Shown in pieces: positions 16,371 to 25,017 of a stretch of DNA of 64,000 bases (positions are counted from its first letter, which is position 1; every line of letters begins with the position of its first letter). The notes beneath the pieces are model-generated. The model saw only the letters and a program-made list of their open reading frames with translations. It ran no database searches and was not told the DNA's origin. The translations under genes and the position numbers were made by a program. Source of the DNA: Aquicella lusitana (lineage in GTDB: Bacteria; Pseudomonadota; Gammaproteobacteria; DSM-16500); the NCBI RefSeq assembly GCF_902459475.1, contig NZ_LR699114.1:496001-560000 (forward strand), written 5' to 3'.

Positions 16371-17639
16371 ATGATGTCGCCCCTTAAGCCATCGAAAAAA
16401 AATATCATTGCGATTGTCCTTGGTAATGCACTCGAATGGTATGATTTTGTTATTTATTCTTTTTTGACGATTTTTATCGCAAAATTATTTTTCCCCAATG
16501 TGAATGACACGAATTCGCTGCTCGCGACGACAGCGACTTTTGGTGTAGCGTTTTGCATGCGTCCGTTGGGTGGTATTGTGCTAGGTATTTATGCGGATAA
16601 GTATGGGCGCAAAGCGGCGATGACCCGTGTTATTACCATGATGACCCTTGCTATCTTTATCATTACAGCTGCTCCAACGTATGCGCAAGCGGGCATCATA
16701 GCGCCTGTGCTGATTGTGATTGCACGGTTATTACAAGGCTTTTCCGCCGGGGGTGAATTTGGTACTTCTACAGCCATGTTGATTGAGTTGTCACCGCCTG
16801 CGCAGCGTGGTTTTTATGGTTCATGGCAGATGGTCGGGCAGATTCTCGCTATGCTGCTAGGTGCATTGATCAGCCTGCTTCTCACGCAATTTTTAAGTAT
16901 CGAGCAGATTGAATCCTGGGGGTTTCGTCTTCCCTTTATTGTTGGTTTGCTGATTGCGCCCGTCGGTATTTATATACGCCTACACCTGGATGAGACGCAT
17001 ATCGATGACAGTTTACTGCGCCGCAAAAATCATTTCGCCCAAAAAATCTGGCAGCACGTTGACCGTTTTTTAATTGCCATGGGGTTGGTCATAGGCGGAA
17101 CAGTGTCGACCTATACCAATCTGATTTATATGCCGACTTATGCAGCGCACTATCTGCATCTTTCCCTGACGGAGAGTTATGCGGCATTGATGGCAGGTGT
17201 GTTGCTGATGGTTGTCCTTATGCCTTTCTTTGGCTGGTGGTCAGATCGTATCGGCAGAAAACCCATTCTGCTGACAGCGCTTGTTCTCTATTTATTTTCT
17301 ATTTATCCCTTGTTTTGGTGGTTAGGTATCCAGCCAAGTGTTGCGAAACTGATCAGCGTGCAATTGATTTTCTGTTTACTGCTGGCAGCGTATTTTAGTG
17401 TTTTTGCCGTGATCATCGCTGAATTATTTCCCAAAGAAATTCGCTCAACAGGTCTCTCGATCAGTTATAATCTAGCTGTCATGTTATTCGGCGGCTTTGC
17501 GCAATTTATTGTGACGTGGCTGATTAGTGCGGCAGGGACACCGCTTGCAATCACTTATTATCTCATTGCAGCGATCATTATGAGTTTAATTGCAGCGATT
17601 TTGTATCAGGAAAAAGGAATGCGTTATGAACACAGTTGA
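16371..17639 (+). CDS. MHS-family major facilitator (ProP-like) transporter
   Basis: 422 codons, about 12 membrane helices. Signature parts: GNALEWYDFVIYSF in helix 1, RPLGGIVLGIYADKYGRKAAM (between helices 2 and 3, shown here in two overlapping motifs), RLLQGFSAGGEFGTS, and LFPKEIRSTGLSISYNL near helix 10-11. These are marks of the metabolite:H+ symporter family (proline/betaine, citrate, ketoglutarate carriers). Start ATG 16371 has GGA 7 nt upstream; a longer frame from 16269 starts inside the repeat. It overlaps argE by 14 nt, hinting that the substrate could be an amino-acid-related compound. Confidence 0.85.
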   Translation: MMSPLKPSKKNIIAIVLGNALEWYDFVIYSFLTIFIAKLFFPNVNDTNSLLATTATFGVAFCMRPLGGIVLGIYADKYGRKAAMTRVITMMTLAIFIITAAPTYAQAGIIAPVLIVIARLLQGFSAGGEFGTSTAMLIELSPPAQRGFYGSWQMVGQILAMLLGALISLLLTQFLSIEQIESWGFRLPFIVGLLIAPVGIYIRLHLDETHIDDSLLRRKNHFAQKIWQHVDRFLIAMGLVIGGTVSTYTNLIYMPTYAAHYLHLSLTESYAALMAGVLLMVVLMPFFGWWSDRIGRKPILLTALVLYLFSIYPLFWWLGIQPSVAKLISVQLIFCLLLAAYFSVFAVIIAELFPKEIRSTGLSISYNLAVMLFGGFAQFIVTWLISAAGTPLAITYYLIAAIIMSLIAAILYQEKGMRYEHS

Positions 17640-18789
17640 ATGGCTGTCACGGCTGGTCGCGTTTGATACAACTTCACGCTATTCGAACCTTGACCTGATC
17701 CAAACTATTCAAGACTGGCTTGCACGCTATCATATAGAGACCCGTTTTACTTATGACCTCAAGGAAAAAAAAGCCAACTTATTTGCCACGCTGCCTGCGC
17801 AGAATGGAAGCGTGGACGGCGGAATTATCTTGTCCGGCCATACCGATGTAGTCCCGGTGGATGGCCAGCATTGGGATACAAACCCATTTGAAGCTGTGTT
17901 GATGAATGACAGAATATATGGCCGCGGCACCTGCGACATGAAAGGTTTTCTGGCAGTGGCTTTGACCTTGCTTCCTGAGTTTCAGCAGATGAAATTATCT
18001 GAGCCAGTGCATTTTGCGTTTACATACGACGAAGAAGTAGGTTGCCGCGGTGTGCCATTGCTGCTTGCTGATTTGCAGCAGGCTGGCATTCGCCCCAAAG
18101 CCTGTATCGTGGGCGAGCCAACAGAAATGAAGCCTGTTGTAGCACACAAAGGCATTCAAGGTTTCCGCTGCCGCTTAAACGGGCGGGCTGCTCACTCTTC
18201 GCTTACACCCCAGGGTTGCAACGCCATTGAACACGCTGCGCGATTGATTTGTCATATTCGTGATCTTGCAGATGAAATGCGGCGCAAAGGACCTTTTGAC
18301 AGTCATTTTGATGTGCCTTTTACCAGCATTTCAACGAACATGATCCATGGCGGCAATGCACATAATACTATTCCAGCCTTGTGTGAATTTATCTTTGAAT
18401 TTCGTCATTTGCCGCATGTTAAGCCGCAGCAGATTCGTGAGCAGATTGAAATTTATATACAAAATGAATTACTGCCAAAAATGCGAAACGAATATCCTGA
18501 TGCTTCCGTTGAATTGGATAGTTTATCCGTCGTGCCCAGCTTCGAGGTGCTGGAAGCGTCTGCGATCACGCTATTAGCACGTCATATCAGCAATGAAAAG
18601 ACTATTCACAAGGTTGCTTATGCAACAGAAGCTGGTCTTTTTCAGCAGGCGGATATCCCGACCATTGTGTGCGGTCCTGGCAATATCGAACAGGCTCATC
18701 GGCAAAATGAGTTTGTTACACTGGATCAGCTGGGAAAGTGTGAGGTATTTTTGCGTAAAGTAGTGAGTGAGTTTGCACGGGTAACCTGA
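17626..18789 (+). CDS. argE: Acetylornithine deacetylase (M20 family)
   Basis: 387 codons. It hydrolyses N-acetylornithine to ornithine in arginine synthesis. Two-zinc M20 pattern: SGHTDVVPVDG, GRGTCDMKGFLA, T-Y-D-E-E-V-G-C-R-G, and IVGEPTEMKPVVAHKG, with a C-terminal CGPGNIEQAHRQNE His ligand. Y-D-E-E-V-G-C and the length favour ArgE over DapE or general peptidases. Start ATG 17626 with AAGGAA upstream lies inside the end of the transporter gene, so the pair is coupled. No other arg genes are in view, so a broader deacylase role is possible. Confidence 0.85.
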   Translation: MNTVEWLSRLVAFDTTSRYSNLDLIQTIQDWLARYHIETRFTYDLKEKKANLFATLPAQNGSVDGGIILSGHTDVVPVDGQHWDTNPFEAVLMNDRIYGRGTCDMKGFLAVALTLLPEFQQMKLSEPVHFAFTYDEEVGCRGVPLLLADLQQAGIRPKACIVGEPTEMKPVVAHKGIQGFRCRLNGRAAHSSLTPQGCNAIEHAARLICHIRDLADEMRRKGPFDSHFDVPFTSISTNMIHGGNAHNTIPALCEFIFEFRHLPHVKPQQIREQIEIYIQNELLPKMRNEYPDASVELDSLSVVPSFEVLEASAITLLARHISNEKTIHKVAYATEAGLFQQADIPTIVCGPGNIEQAHRQNEFVTLDQLGKCEVFLRKVVSEFARVT

Positions 18790-18846
18790 AAAATGTCATT
18801 GCTTTACTTTTACTGGCATGACGACAGATCAATGTTCGTTTCCTTA

Positions 18847-20100
18847 TTATTCCTGCTGCAATTTTCCTGTTTGGATAAAAAACAGAGCAAAAGCACACAG
18901 CAGGGCGGTAAATACTAAGTAGAAACCAGGCGAAATCAGCAGATTGGTTTTGTAAATGAGAAGGGTTGCAATAAGCGGTGTCAAACCGCCAAAAATGGCA
19001 AATCCGAGATTATAGCTGACAGCAACACCACTATAGCGGATATGGGCGGGAAAGAGCTCGCTTAAAAGTGAGGGAATGACGCCCCAGGCAAAACCTGTCA
19101 GCAAAGCACTTGCAAGAAGTGCCCATGCAAAAAAAGCGAAATAGGCTGAATAGATACCGAAGATAGGCAAGCTCAACAATAAGGTTAACAGGCTTAAACT
19201 CATCACTAGATTTTTTTTATTGAATTTATCAGCAAGGGCGCCAAAGAAAATATTCAGCAAGGACATAAAAAAGATGGCGACCGTGTTATACCAGATATAA
19301 CTGCTTGCTGAGATGTGCAGCACTTTGCTGAGATAAGAAGGTATAAACAAAAATAATAAAGTAATGAGTGAGGCGCCCAGTGCAACAATGAAGGTCGCAG
19401 CAATGGCGTGTACGCATTTATGCTGAAAAACGGTTAACAAGGGGAAGGGGACGGTTTTGTTTTCAATCTGTTGGAAAACAGGCGATTCTTTTAATTCTCG
19501 CCTGAAACGGTAACTGAGTAATCCAAACAGGCCGCCAATAAAGAAAGGAATACGCCAGCCCCACGCGAGCATTTGTGCTTCTGTTAACGTGGTAGTGATA
19601 ACTGCTTGTATGAATGAACCCAAGACCAGGCCGTTGATGAGCGAGCAAAATATAATACCATTGGCAATCCCTTTACGTTCCGGAATGGATTCGCTGACAT
19701 AAGCAATCGCACCGGGAATTTCACCACCTACGGACAATCCCTGAAAAATACGCAGCAACGTTAATATTAATGGCGCGGCAATGCCAATAGTGGCGTAGGA
19801 CGGTACGATGCCAATCAGGAAGGTGGACAACGCCATCATGAGAATGGAAATGGTGAATGTTTTTTTGCGGCCGAGCTTGTCGCCAAAATGGCCGAATAAA
19901 ATACCGCCGATAGGTCTCGCCAGATAGCCGATGGAAAAAGTAGCAAAGGTAGCAATCAGAGAGATGACACTGTTTTCAGCAGGAAAAAATTCTTTGGAGA
20001 TATAGCTTGCGAGCAGGGCGTAAATAATGAAATCATAAAATTCCAATACACCGCCCACGCTGGATAAAAATAATAATTTTTTTTGTTCGTGCGTGAACAT
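18847..20100 (-). CDS. MHS-family major facilitator transporter
   Basis: 417 codons, about 12 membrane helices. GGVLEFYDFIIYALLA in helix 1, RPIGGILFGHFGDKLGRKK between helices 2 and 3, RIFQGLSVGGEIPG, and LFPAHIRYSGVAVSYNLGFA place it in the MHS branch of the MFS. A second member of the same family lies 1.2 kb away (16371-17639) but is clearly divergent. A good ribosome binding site (GAAGGA) precedes the ATG. It starts 29 nt after nusB on the same strand, so it may be read from the nrdR-nusB promoter. Substrate unknown. Confidence 0.85.
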   Translation of the reverse strand: MFTHEQKKLLFLSSVGGVLEFYDFIIYALLASYISKEFFPAENSVISLIATFATFSIGYLARPIGGILFGHFGDKLGRKKTFTISILMMALSTFLIGIVPSYATIGIAAPLILTLLRIFQGLSVGGEIPGAIAYVSESIPERKGIANGIIFCSLINGLVLGSFIQAVITTTLTEAQMLAWGWRIPFFIGGLFGLLSYRFRRELKESPVFQQIENKTVPFPLLTVFQHKCVHAIAATFIVALGASLITLLFLFIPSYLSKVLHISASSYIWYNTVAIFFMSLLNIFFGALADKFNKKNLVMSLSLLTLLLSLPIFGIYSAYFAFFAWALLASALLTGFAWGVIPSLLSELFPAHIRYSGVAVSYNLGFAIFGGLTPLIATLLIYKTNLLISPGFYLVFTALLCAFALFFIQTGKLQQE

Positions 20101-20129
20101 GTTTCCTTCGTCCTTAATGGATTTGCCAA

Positions 20130-20618
20130 TCAGGTTTTATTTTTTTGCATTTTTATTTCAGTGACGCGGGTTTTTTTTGCGACCCGATCAAGCACACCGT
20201 TAACAAACTTGTGACCTTCGATGGAACCAAACTTCTTAGTGAGCTCGAGTGCCTCATTAATGATGACGCGGTAAGGAACATCCGGGCGTTTAATTAATTC
20301 ATAAATCGCAAGCCTCAGTACGGCCAGTTCTACAGGATCAATCTCCTGCAGGCTGCGGCCGAGAAACGGCTGCATTTCATGATCGATTTCATGCTGATGC
20401 TTAGGCACGCCATGAATGAGCTCTTTGAAATAGGTAAGGTCCAGTTTTTTATCGATGTGATAATGCAGGAATTCCGCTTCCAGTTCGTTGATGGATGTAC
20501 CTGCGAGCTGCCATTGATACATTGCCTGTAAGGCGTATCGGCGTGCATTATGGCGCGCAACCGGGTTAATGGTATTACTTTCTTGAATGATTTGACTTTG
20601 TTTTGGATCGTTTGGCAT
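20130..20618 (-). CDS. nusB: Transcription antitermination factor NusB
   Basis: 162 codons. All-helical RNA-binding protein that joins NusE(S10) at boxA for rRNA antitermination. [14 protein letters not shown] near residue 25, [15 protein letters not shown] and [15 protein letters not shown] followed by [10 protein letters not shown] are NusB hallmarks. Its start lies 44 nt inside nrdR, so the two are translated together. The usual ribH partner is absent here. Confidence 0.93.
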   Translation of the reverse strand: MPNDPKQSQIIQESNTINPVARHNARRYALQAMYQWQLAGTSINELEAEFLHYHIDKKLDLTYFKELIHGVPKHQHEIDHEMQPFLGRSLQEIDPVELAVLRLAIYELIKRPDVPYRVIINEALELTKKFGSIEGHKFVNGVLDRVAKKTRVTEIKMQKNKT

Positions 20619-21066
20619 GGCGTGTCAGTCTGCTTATTTCTTTACGGAATTCATTTATATCCTGAAAACAACGATATACGGACGCAAATCGGACGTAGGC
20701 AACCTGGTCAAGCTGATGCAATTCTTCCATGACCCATTCACCTACTTGAGCGGAGGCAATTTCACGTTCCCCTGTCGTCATCGCTTTACGTTTGATGCGC
20801 GCAATCGCGGTCTCAATCTGCTCGACACTCACCGGGCGTTTCTCAAGCGCCCTTAGCATGCCGCCGCGTAGTTTTTCTTCGCTAAATGGTGCTCGCCGGC
20901 CGTCCCGCTTAATGATGCGTGGCAGGGATAATTCAGCCATTTCATAAGTAGTGAAGCGTTCTTTGCAATCCGGACATTCACGACGACGCCGGGTTTGATT
21001 GCCTTCGCGAATCAAACGGGAGTCGATCACTTTCGTATCATCAGCATTACAAAATGGGCAATACAT
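20575..21066 (-). CDS. nrdR: Transcriptional repressor NrdR
   Basis: 163 codons. Zinc-ribbon plus ATP-cone repressor of ribonucleotide reductase genes that senses ATP/dATP. C3-P-F-C6 and C31-P-D-C34 form the zinc ribbon; [17 protein letters not shown] is invariant in the family; the ATP cone covers about residues 47-137 ([17 protein letters not shown]). Length is slightly over the usual 150-160. Overlaps nusB. Confidence 0.95.
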   Translation of the reverse strand: MYCPFCNADDTKVIDSRLIREGNQTRRRRECPDCKERFTTYEMAELSLPRIIKRDGRRAPFSEEKLRGGMLRALEKRPVSVEQIETAIARIKRKAMTTGEREIASAQVGEWVMEELHQLDQVAYVRFASVYRCFQDINEFRKEISRLTRHAKRSKTKSNHSRK

Positions 21067-21156
21067 CGCGTTTCAGTTCATTTAATCGCTTTAATGTACA
21101 AAGCTTATCCGATTAAATTGAAAAAGAGAACAGAAATAACAGGAATTATTGCGAAG

Positions 21157-21250
21157 TGGCCACCCGTCATGCCAGCCTTTATGCAAAAAGGCGAAAGAAA
21201 TTTGATTAAAAATGCCCTTCTAGACGGCCGCTTCGCGGCCTCCTCAGCGT
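21157..21250. repeat. Palindrome-rich intergenic segment
   Basis: Contains the hairpin-forming GCCTTTATGCAAAAAGGC and the stem GGCCGC-TTC-GCGGCC (21226-21240). It ends exactly where the truncated glycosyltransferase homology begins, so it may mark an insertion or deletion junction. It resembles the other GC-rich palindromic repeats of the window in style, not in sequence. Confidence 0.4.
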
Positions 21251-22171
21251 GATCTCAAGATTGACCTTATTCATGCCCAGGGTCTTTATCATCCCGGTTT
21301 TGCGGCTTATATGCTCAAGCGCATGATTAAGATGCCTTATATTATTACTAGCCATGGCGACTGTTTGCCGCAAAGCTCAAGGCGGATGGCAAGTGCAGCG
21401 GCCCGCAAACTGTGTCGGCGTATTTTGCAGCAGGCGGATGCGGTTACCCATCTCAATCAATTCATGGCGCACGCATCGCATGCCATCCAGGACACCACTG
21501 AAAAAAGCATCATCATTCCGAACGGCATTGAACCTGCCCGCTGGCAGGCGTTTCATGACAAAGGAGATGGATATTATCTTCTGGCGATAGGGCGCCTGGT
21601 TCGCGAAAAGGGCTTTGATGTGGTTCTGGAGGCCTATGCTTCGCTGGTTAAATACAAGGGGGTCACGTTGCCTCTTGTGATCGCAGGCAAGGGAGAGATG
21701 CAGGCGTCGCTCATGCGACAGGCGGAAGGGCATGGGTTACCGGTTTTCTCGTCACTGCCAGACATAAACACGTCACTGCGTCCTTCCGTCTATTTTCCCG
21801 GCTTTTTGTCAGATGAAAAAAAATATAAGTTATATGCTAACGCCCGGCTGGTTTTATTTCCCACGCAGCCCCATCTGGTTGAAGAAGCGTTTGGCCTTAT
21901 CATCCTGGAAAGCATGGCAGCCGCGAAGCCCCTTATCATGAGCCGATTGGCTGTCACAGCCGATTTTTTGCGTTATGGGATGCAGGTGGAGGTTGTCAAT
22001 GAACCCGCGAATCCTGCAGGTTGGATTGAAAAAATGAAATATTTACTCGACAACTTATCCCTTTGCCGGCAGTACGGCGAGCACAATTACCGTCTCACCG
22101 CTTTGTTTGAGTGGAAGCAGATTGCAAAGCAATACCTGCAAGTTTATCAGCGAGTGATAGCAGTTGCGTGA
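21251..22171 (+). pseudogene. Glycosyltransferase family 4, N-terminally truncated
   Basis: Homology reads from codon GAT at 21251 (DLKIDLIHAQGLYHPGF) but an in-frame TAG stands at 21221 and no start codon occurs before the ATG at 21311. A normal GT4 has about 100 more residues at the N-terminus. The C-terminal Rossmann domain is whole: LLAIGRLVREKGFDVVLEA (sugar-nucleotide domain start), VYFPGFLSDEKKYKLY, and E-E-A-F-G-L-I-I-L-E-S-M-A-A (E-x7-E motif). If translated from 21311 the product has 286 residues and lacks most of the acceptor domain. Probably a decayed gene. Confidence 0.7.
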
Positions 22172-22193
22172 CAGAGCTAGATAAACGTTCTCG

Positions 22194-23096
22194 TTATTTT
22201 TGCCGCTGCAACATATAGCCTGTTAATTCACGCAGTAGTTGCGCATCATCGCCCAGGTAATTAATTGCTTCCAATGCTTCCTGGTATAGCTGTTGCACTT
22301 TGTCTTTTGCGTGCTGCATGCCGTGCAATCTGGGGTAGGTGATTTTATTGTTTTTGACATCGATGCCTTGAGGTTTGCCCAGTGACTCGGTGGAAGTAAT
22401 GATATCAAGAATGTCATCCTGAATCTGAAATGCGAACCCAATGCAGTCGCCAAACTGCTGAAGCGCTTGCTGATTAAACTCATCGTCATCAGCGGAGGCA
22501 AGCCGACCCAGTTCAATGCAGGCGGTGAATAGTGCGCCGGTTTTTAATTTATAAATATCATCCAGCAAATCCGCAGAAATGTCTCCATCATTCATCACGG
22601 TAATATCAAACGTCTGGCCTGCCGCCATGCCAAAGGGTCCGCACGCTTTACTTAATACTTCCATCATCTGCAGACGTCTGTCCGTTTTGAGTGAGGCAGG
22701 GTGGCTGGAAATAATCTGCATGGCGAGTGTGTGCAGCGCATCGCCGGTCAATACAGCGATGCCTTCACCAAACGCTTTATGGCAGGTAGGTTTGCCGCGC
22801 CGCAAGTCAGCATTATCCATGCAGGGTAAATCATCGTGAATCAGAGAATACGTGTGAATAATTTCAACGGAGCTTGCCGGAATGTCCAGATTTTCGAGTG
22901 GGGCTTTAAAAATCAAGCCAGTTGCATAAATCAAAAGGGGGCGAATGTGTTTGCCGCCGTTGAATAAAGCATATTCCATGGCTGACTTAAGTTCCAGTGA
23001 AGGAATATCCTGGAGGTAGAATGAAAAAATATTCTTAAGTCGGCTTGAACAAACCTGAAACAGTTCATCCAGACTGGATTCATTGGTGATGGTCAT
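22194..23096 (-). CDS. ispA: Farnesyl diphosphate synthase
   Basis: 300 codons from ATG 23096, preceded by GGAG. It joins IPP with DMAPP and GPP to give farnesyl diphosphate. First Asp-rich motif in HDDLPCMDNADLRRGKPT, second in FQIQDDILD; GGKHIRPLLIYATG and KTGALFTACIELG match short-chain prenyl synthases. The longer frame to 23198 overlaps xseB by over 100 nt and is rejected; the chosen start overlaps xseB by 17 nt. It uses the IPP/DMAPP made by the mevalonate cluster 14 kb away. No dxs follows, unlike the xseB-ispA-dxs order of many relatives. Confidence 0.93.
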   Translation of the reverse strand: MTITNESSLDELFQVCSSRLKNIFSFYLQDIPSLELKSAMEYALFNGGKHIRPLLIYATGLIFKAPLENLDIPASSVEIIHTYSLIHDDLPCMDNADLRRGKPTCHKAFGEGIAVLTGDALHTLAMQIISSHPASLKTDRRLQMMEVLSKACGPFGMAAGQTFDITVMNDGDISADLLDDIYKLKTGALFTACIELGRLASADDDEFNQQALQQFGDCIGFAFQIQDDILDIITSTESLGKPQGIDVKNNKITYPRLHGMQHAKDKVQQLYQEALEAINYLGDDAQLLRELTGYMLQRQK

Positions 23097-23358
23097 TCGC
23101 TCCGGCATCCTCATCATTATTTTTTTCACCGTATGCAGCGAGCTCATCCTGATTATTATTCTGGATGAGGATTTGAACTTTCTGCTCGGCTTTTTCAAGC
23201 ACTTTCTGACAATGTTTAATCAACGTGATACCGCGTTCAAAATGATGAAGGGATTGTTCCAGAGTCAGCTCGCCATGCTCCATCTTATCGATGAGCTGGG
23301 AAATTTCCGTGAGCGATTCTTCAAGGCTTGGCAAGTTATTAGGTGTTTTGTTTGTCAA
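23080..23358 (-). CDS. xseB: Exodeoxyribonuclease VII small subunit
   Basis: 92 codons. Small helical subunit that joins XseA in degrading single-stranded DNA to oligonucleotides. SLEESLTEISQLIDKMEHGE then LEQSLHHFERGITLIKHC is the XseB core at about residues 10-57, followed by an acidic tail. The start is a TTG at 23358 with GAGGG 8 nt upstream; no in-frame ATG exists near the conserved N-terminus. Overlaps ispA. Confidence 0.9.
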   Translation of the reverse strand: MTNKTPNNLPSLEESLTEISQLIDKMEHGELTLEQSLHHFERGITLIKHCQKVLEKAEQKVQILIQNNNQDELAAYGEKNNDEDAGANDHHQ

Positions 23359-23438
23359 CGCATGGCCCTCTTTTTTGCTTGGGAAAAAATAACGTATATT
23401 TGTGCCAGATGCAAATAGGAAGTTAAGGCTGGCGGGAC

Positions 23439-24902
23439 TTATTGTCCCTGTGCCAGCGTAAATCCTAATTGACCATCAAAGGTATATAAATTTTCAGTTT
23501 TAATGACATCAAGCCCCAATTCATTGAATCCAGAAAGTAACTTGAGGATGTCGGTATGATGAATTGTTTTCAATTGTTTGCTGTCTTTCGATGACTGGAA
23601 GCGGCAGCAGCAATGGCGCAAATAAGGGAAATCAATGGTGCTGTCTGGCCAGATTTTTAAACCGCGGCTGCTGATGACAATCAGTTCCAATGGGCCACCA
23701 AGTTGTTTCAGTTTAGCGGCCAATTGGGCAGCCGGTATTTCAGCTGAGTTATCAATAAAAATATCGACACCTACTAATTCTTTTTTGCTATGTGTCTGAT
23801 ATTGATCACCATAGCATTCAATTTTTGCGTAAGCGCCCGGACGGTAATTGGCAGGCTTAAAATGAGAAGGTGTTTGTCCCAATCGCTCAATAACAGCGGC
23901 CGCGAATGCCTGTGTGCCTACTTTTTGCTTGCTGTAAGTGGAAGAATAGATATCCCCCGTATGAACGCCATCTTCCAGCGTTTTGAGCCAGGCATTTTCA
24001 ACCAGCGTTGCTGTTTCCGGCTGGTTAATATGCACCAGCATTTGCACCGCAGCATTGAGGAGGCCGGAAGGATTCGCAATATTTTTGCCGGCGATATCCG
24101 GTGCGGAACCGTGAATCGCTTCGAACATGGCCATGCGGTTGCCAATATTTGCTGAGCCCGCAAGGCCTACTGAGCCTACAATCTGAGCGGCGACGTCCGA
24201 AATGATATCGCCATATAAATTCAACGTGACAACCACATCAAAACGCTCAGGCTGGCTAGCAATTAATGCTGTGCCAATATCAATAATCAGATGATCATGT
24301 TCAATATCCGGATATTGAGCCGCAATTTCATTGAAAATACGGTGGAACAAGCCATCCGTCATTTTCATGATGTTATCCTTGCTAAGGCAGGTAACTTTTT
24401 TGCGGTTAAACTTTTGCGCATACTCAAAAGCATAGCGGATGATTTGTTCGCAGCCCGGCCGGCTGATGATTTTCAGGCACTGATATACTTCATCTGTCTG
24501 GCGATGCTCAATGCCCGCATATAAATCTTCTTCGTTCTCGCGGATGATGACGAGATCAATATGAGGAAATTGGGTGGGAACATAAGGCGCGTAGGAAACA
24601 CAAGGTCGTACATTGGCGAAGAGACCCAGGGTTTTGCGTAATGTCACATTCAGGCTTTTATAACCGCCGCCTTGCGGGGTAGTAATAGGGCCTTTCAGTA
24701 ATACCTTTGTACGCTTGAGCGATTCCCATGCCTGGTCCGGAATGCCGGAAGTGTAGCCTTGCAGATACACTTTTTCTCCCACTTCAATTACTTCGGGCTT
24801 AATCTGGGCGTCTGCTGCTTGCAGAATATCAAGCGTGGCCTGCATGATTTCAGGTCCGATACCATCTCCATAGGCTACTGTAATGGGAGTTTTGATACTC
24901 AT
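23439..24902 (-). CDS. icd: Isocitrate dehydrogenase, long (Thermus/Rickettsia-like) type
   Basis: 487 codons. Oxidative decarboxylation of isocitrate to 2-oxoglutarate. Motifs: TVAYGDGIGPEIM, substrate Arg cluster (SLNVTLRKTLGLFANVRP), RENEEDLYAGIEH, and LNLYGDIISDVAAQIVGSVG then EAIHGSAPDIAGKNIANPSG. The first 350 residues form the beta-decarboxylating dehydrogenase fold; residues about 350-487 are a C-terminal extension as in the Thermus/Rickettsia NADP-dependent class, not the E. coli Icd. GAGGGG precedes the ATG. The cofactor choice is inferred. Confidence 0.85.
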   Translation of the reverse strand: MSIKTPITVAYGDGIGPEIMQATLDILQAADAQIKPEVIEVGEKVYLQGYTSGIPDQAWESLKRTKVLLKGPITTPQGGGYKSLNVTLRKTLGLFANVRPCVSYAPYVPTQFPHIDLVIIRENEEDLYAGIEHRQTDEVYQCLKIISRPGCEQIIRYAFEYAQKFNRKKVTCLSKDNIMKMTDGLFHRIFNEIAAQYPDIEHDHLIIDIGTALIASQPERFDVVVTLNLYGDIISDVAAQIVGSVGLAGSANIGNRMAMFEAIHGSAPDIAGKNIANPSGLLNAAVQMLVHINQPETATLVENAWLKTLEDGVHTGDIYSSTYSKQKVGTQAFAAAVIERLGQTPSHFKPANYRPGAYAKIECYGDQYQTHSKKELVGVDIFIDNSAEIPAAQLAAKLKQLGGPLELIVISSRGLKIWPDSTIDFPYLRHCCCRFQSSKDSKQLKTIHHTDILKLLSGFNELGLDVIKTENLYTFDGQLGFTLAQGQ

Positions 24903-24937
24903 TTTTTTATACCCCTCTTTATTAATAGTGTTTTATT

Positions 24938-25005
24938 CTGGACTTTGGCTGATTCTACAGAGTGGCTGTCATCCTGAGCGGGCCGAAGGATGACACACAT
25001 AAGAG
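24938..25005. repeat. Intergenic repeat: MITE-type end plus TCATCCTGAG palindrome
   Basis: Begins CTGGACTTTGGCTGATTCTACAG and continues with TGTCATCCTGAG-n-GAAGGATGACA, an imperfect palindrome. The first part matches the end at 44833-44872 and the second the core of the 48973-49124 element. Lies between murF and icd. Confidence 0.5.
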
Positions 25006-25017
25006 CAGGCTCGTAGG

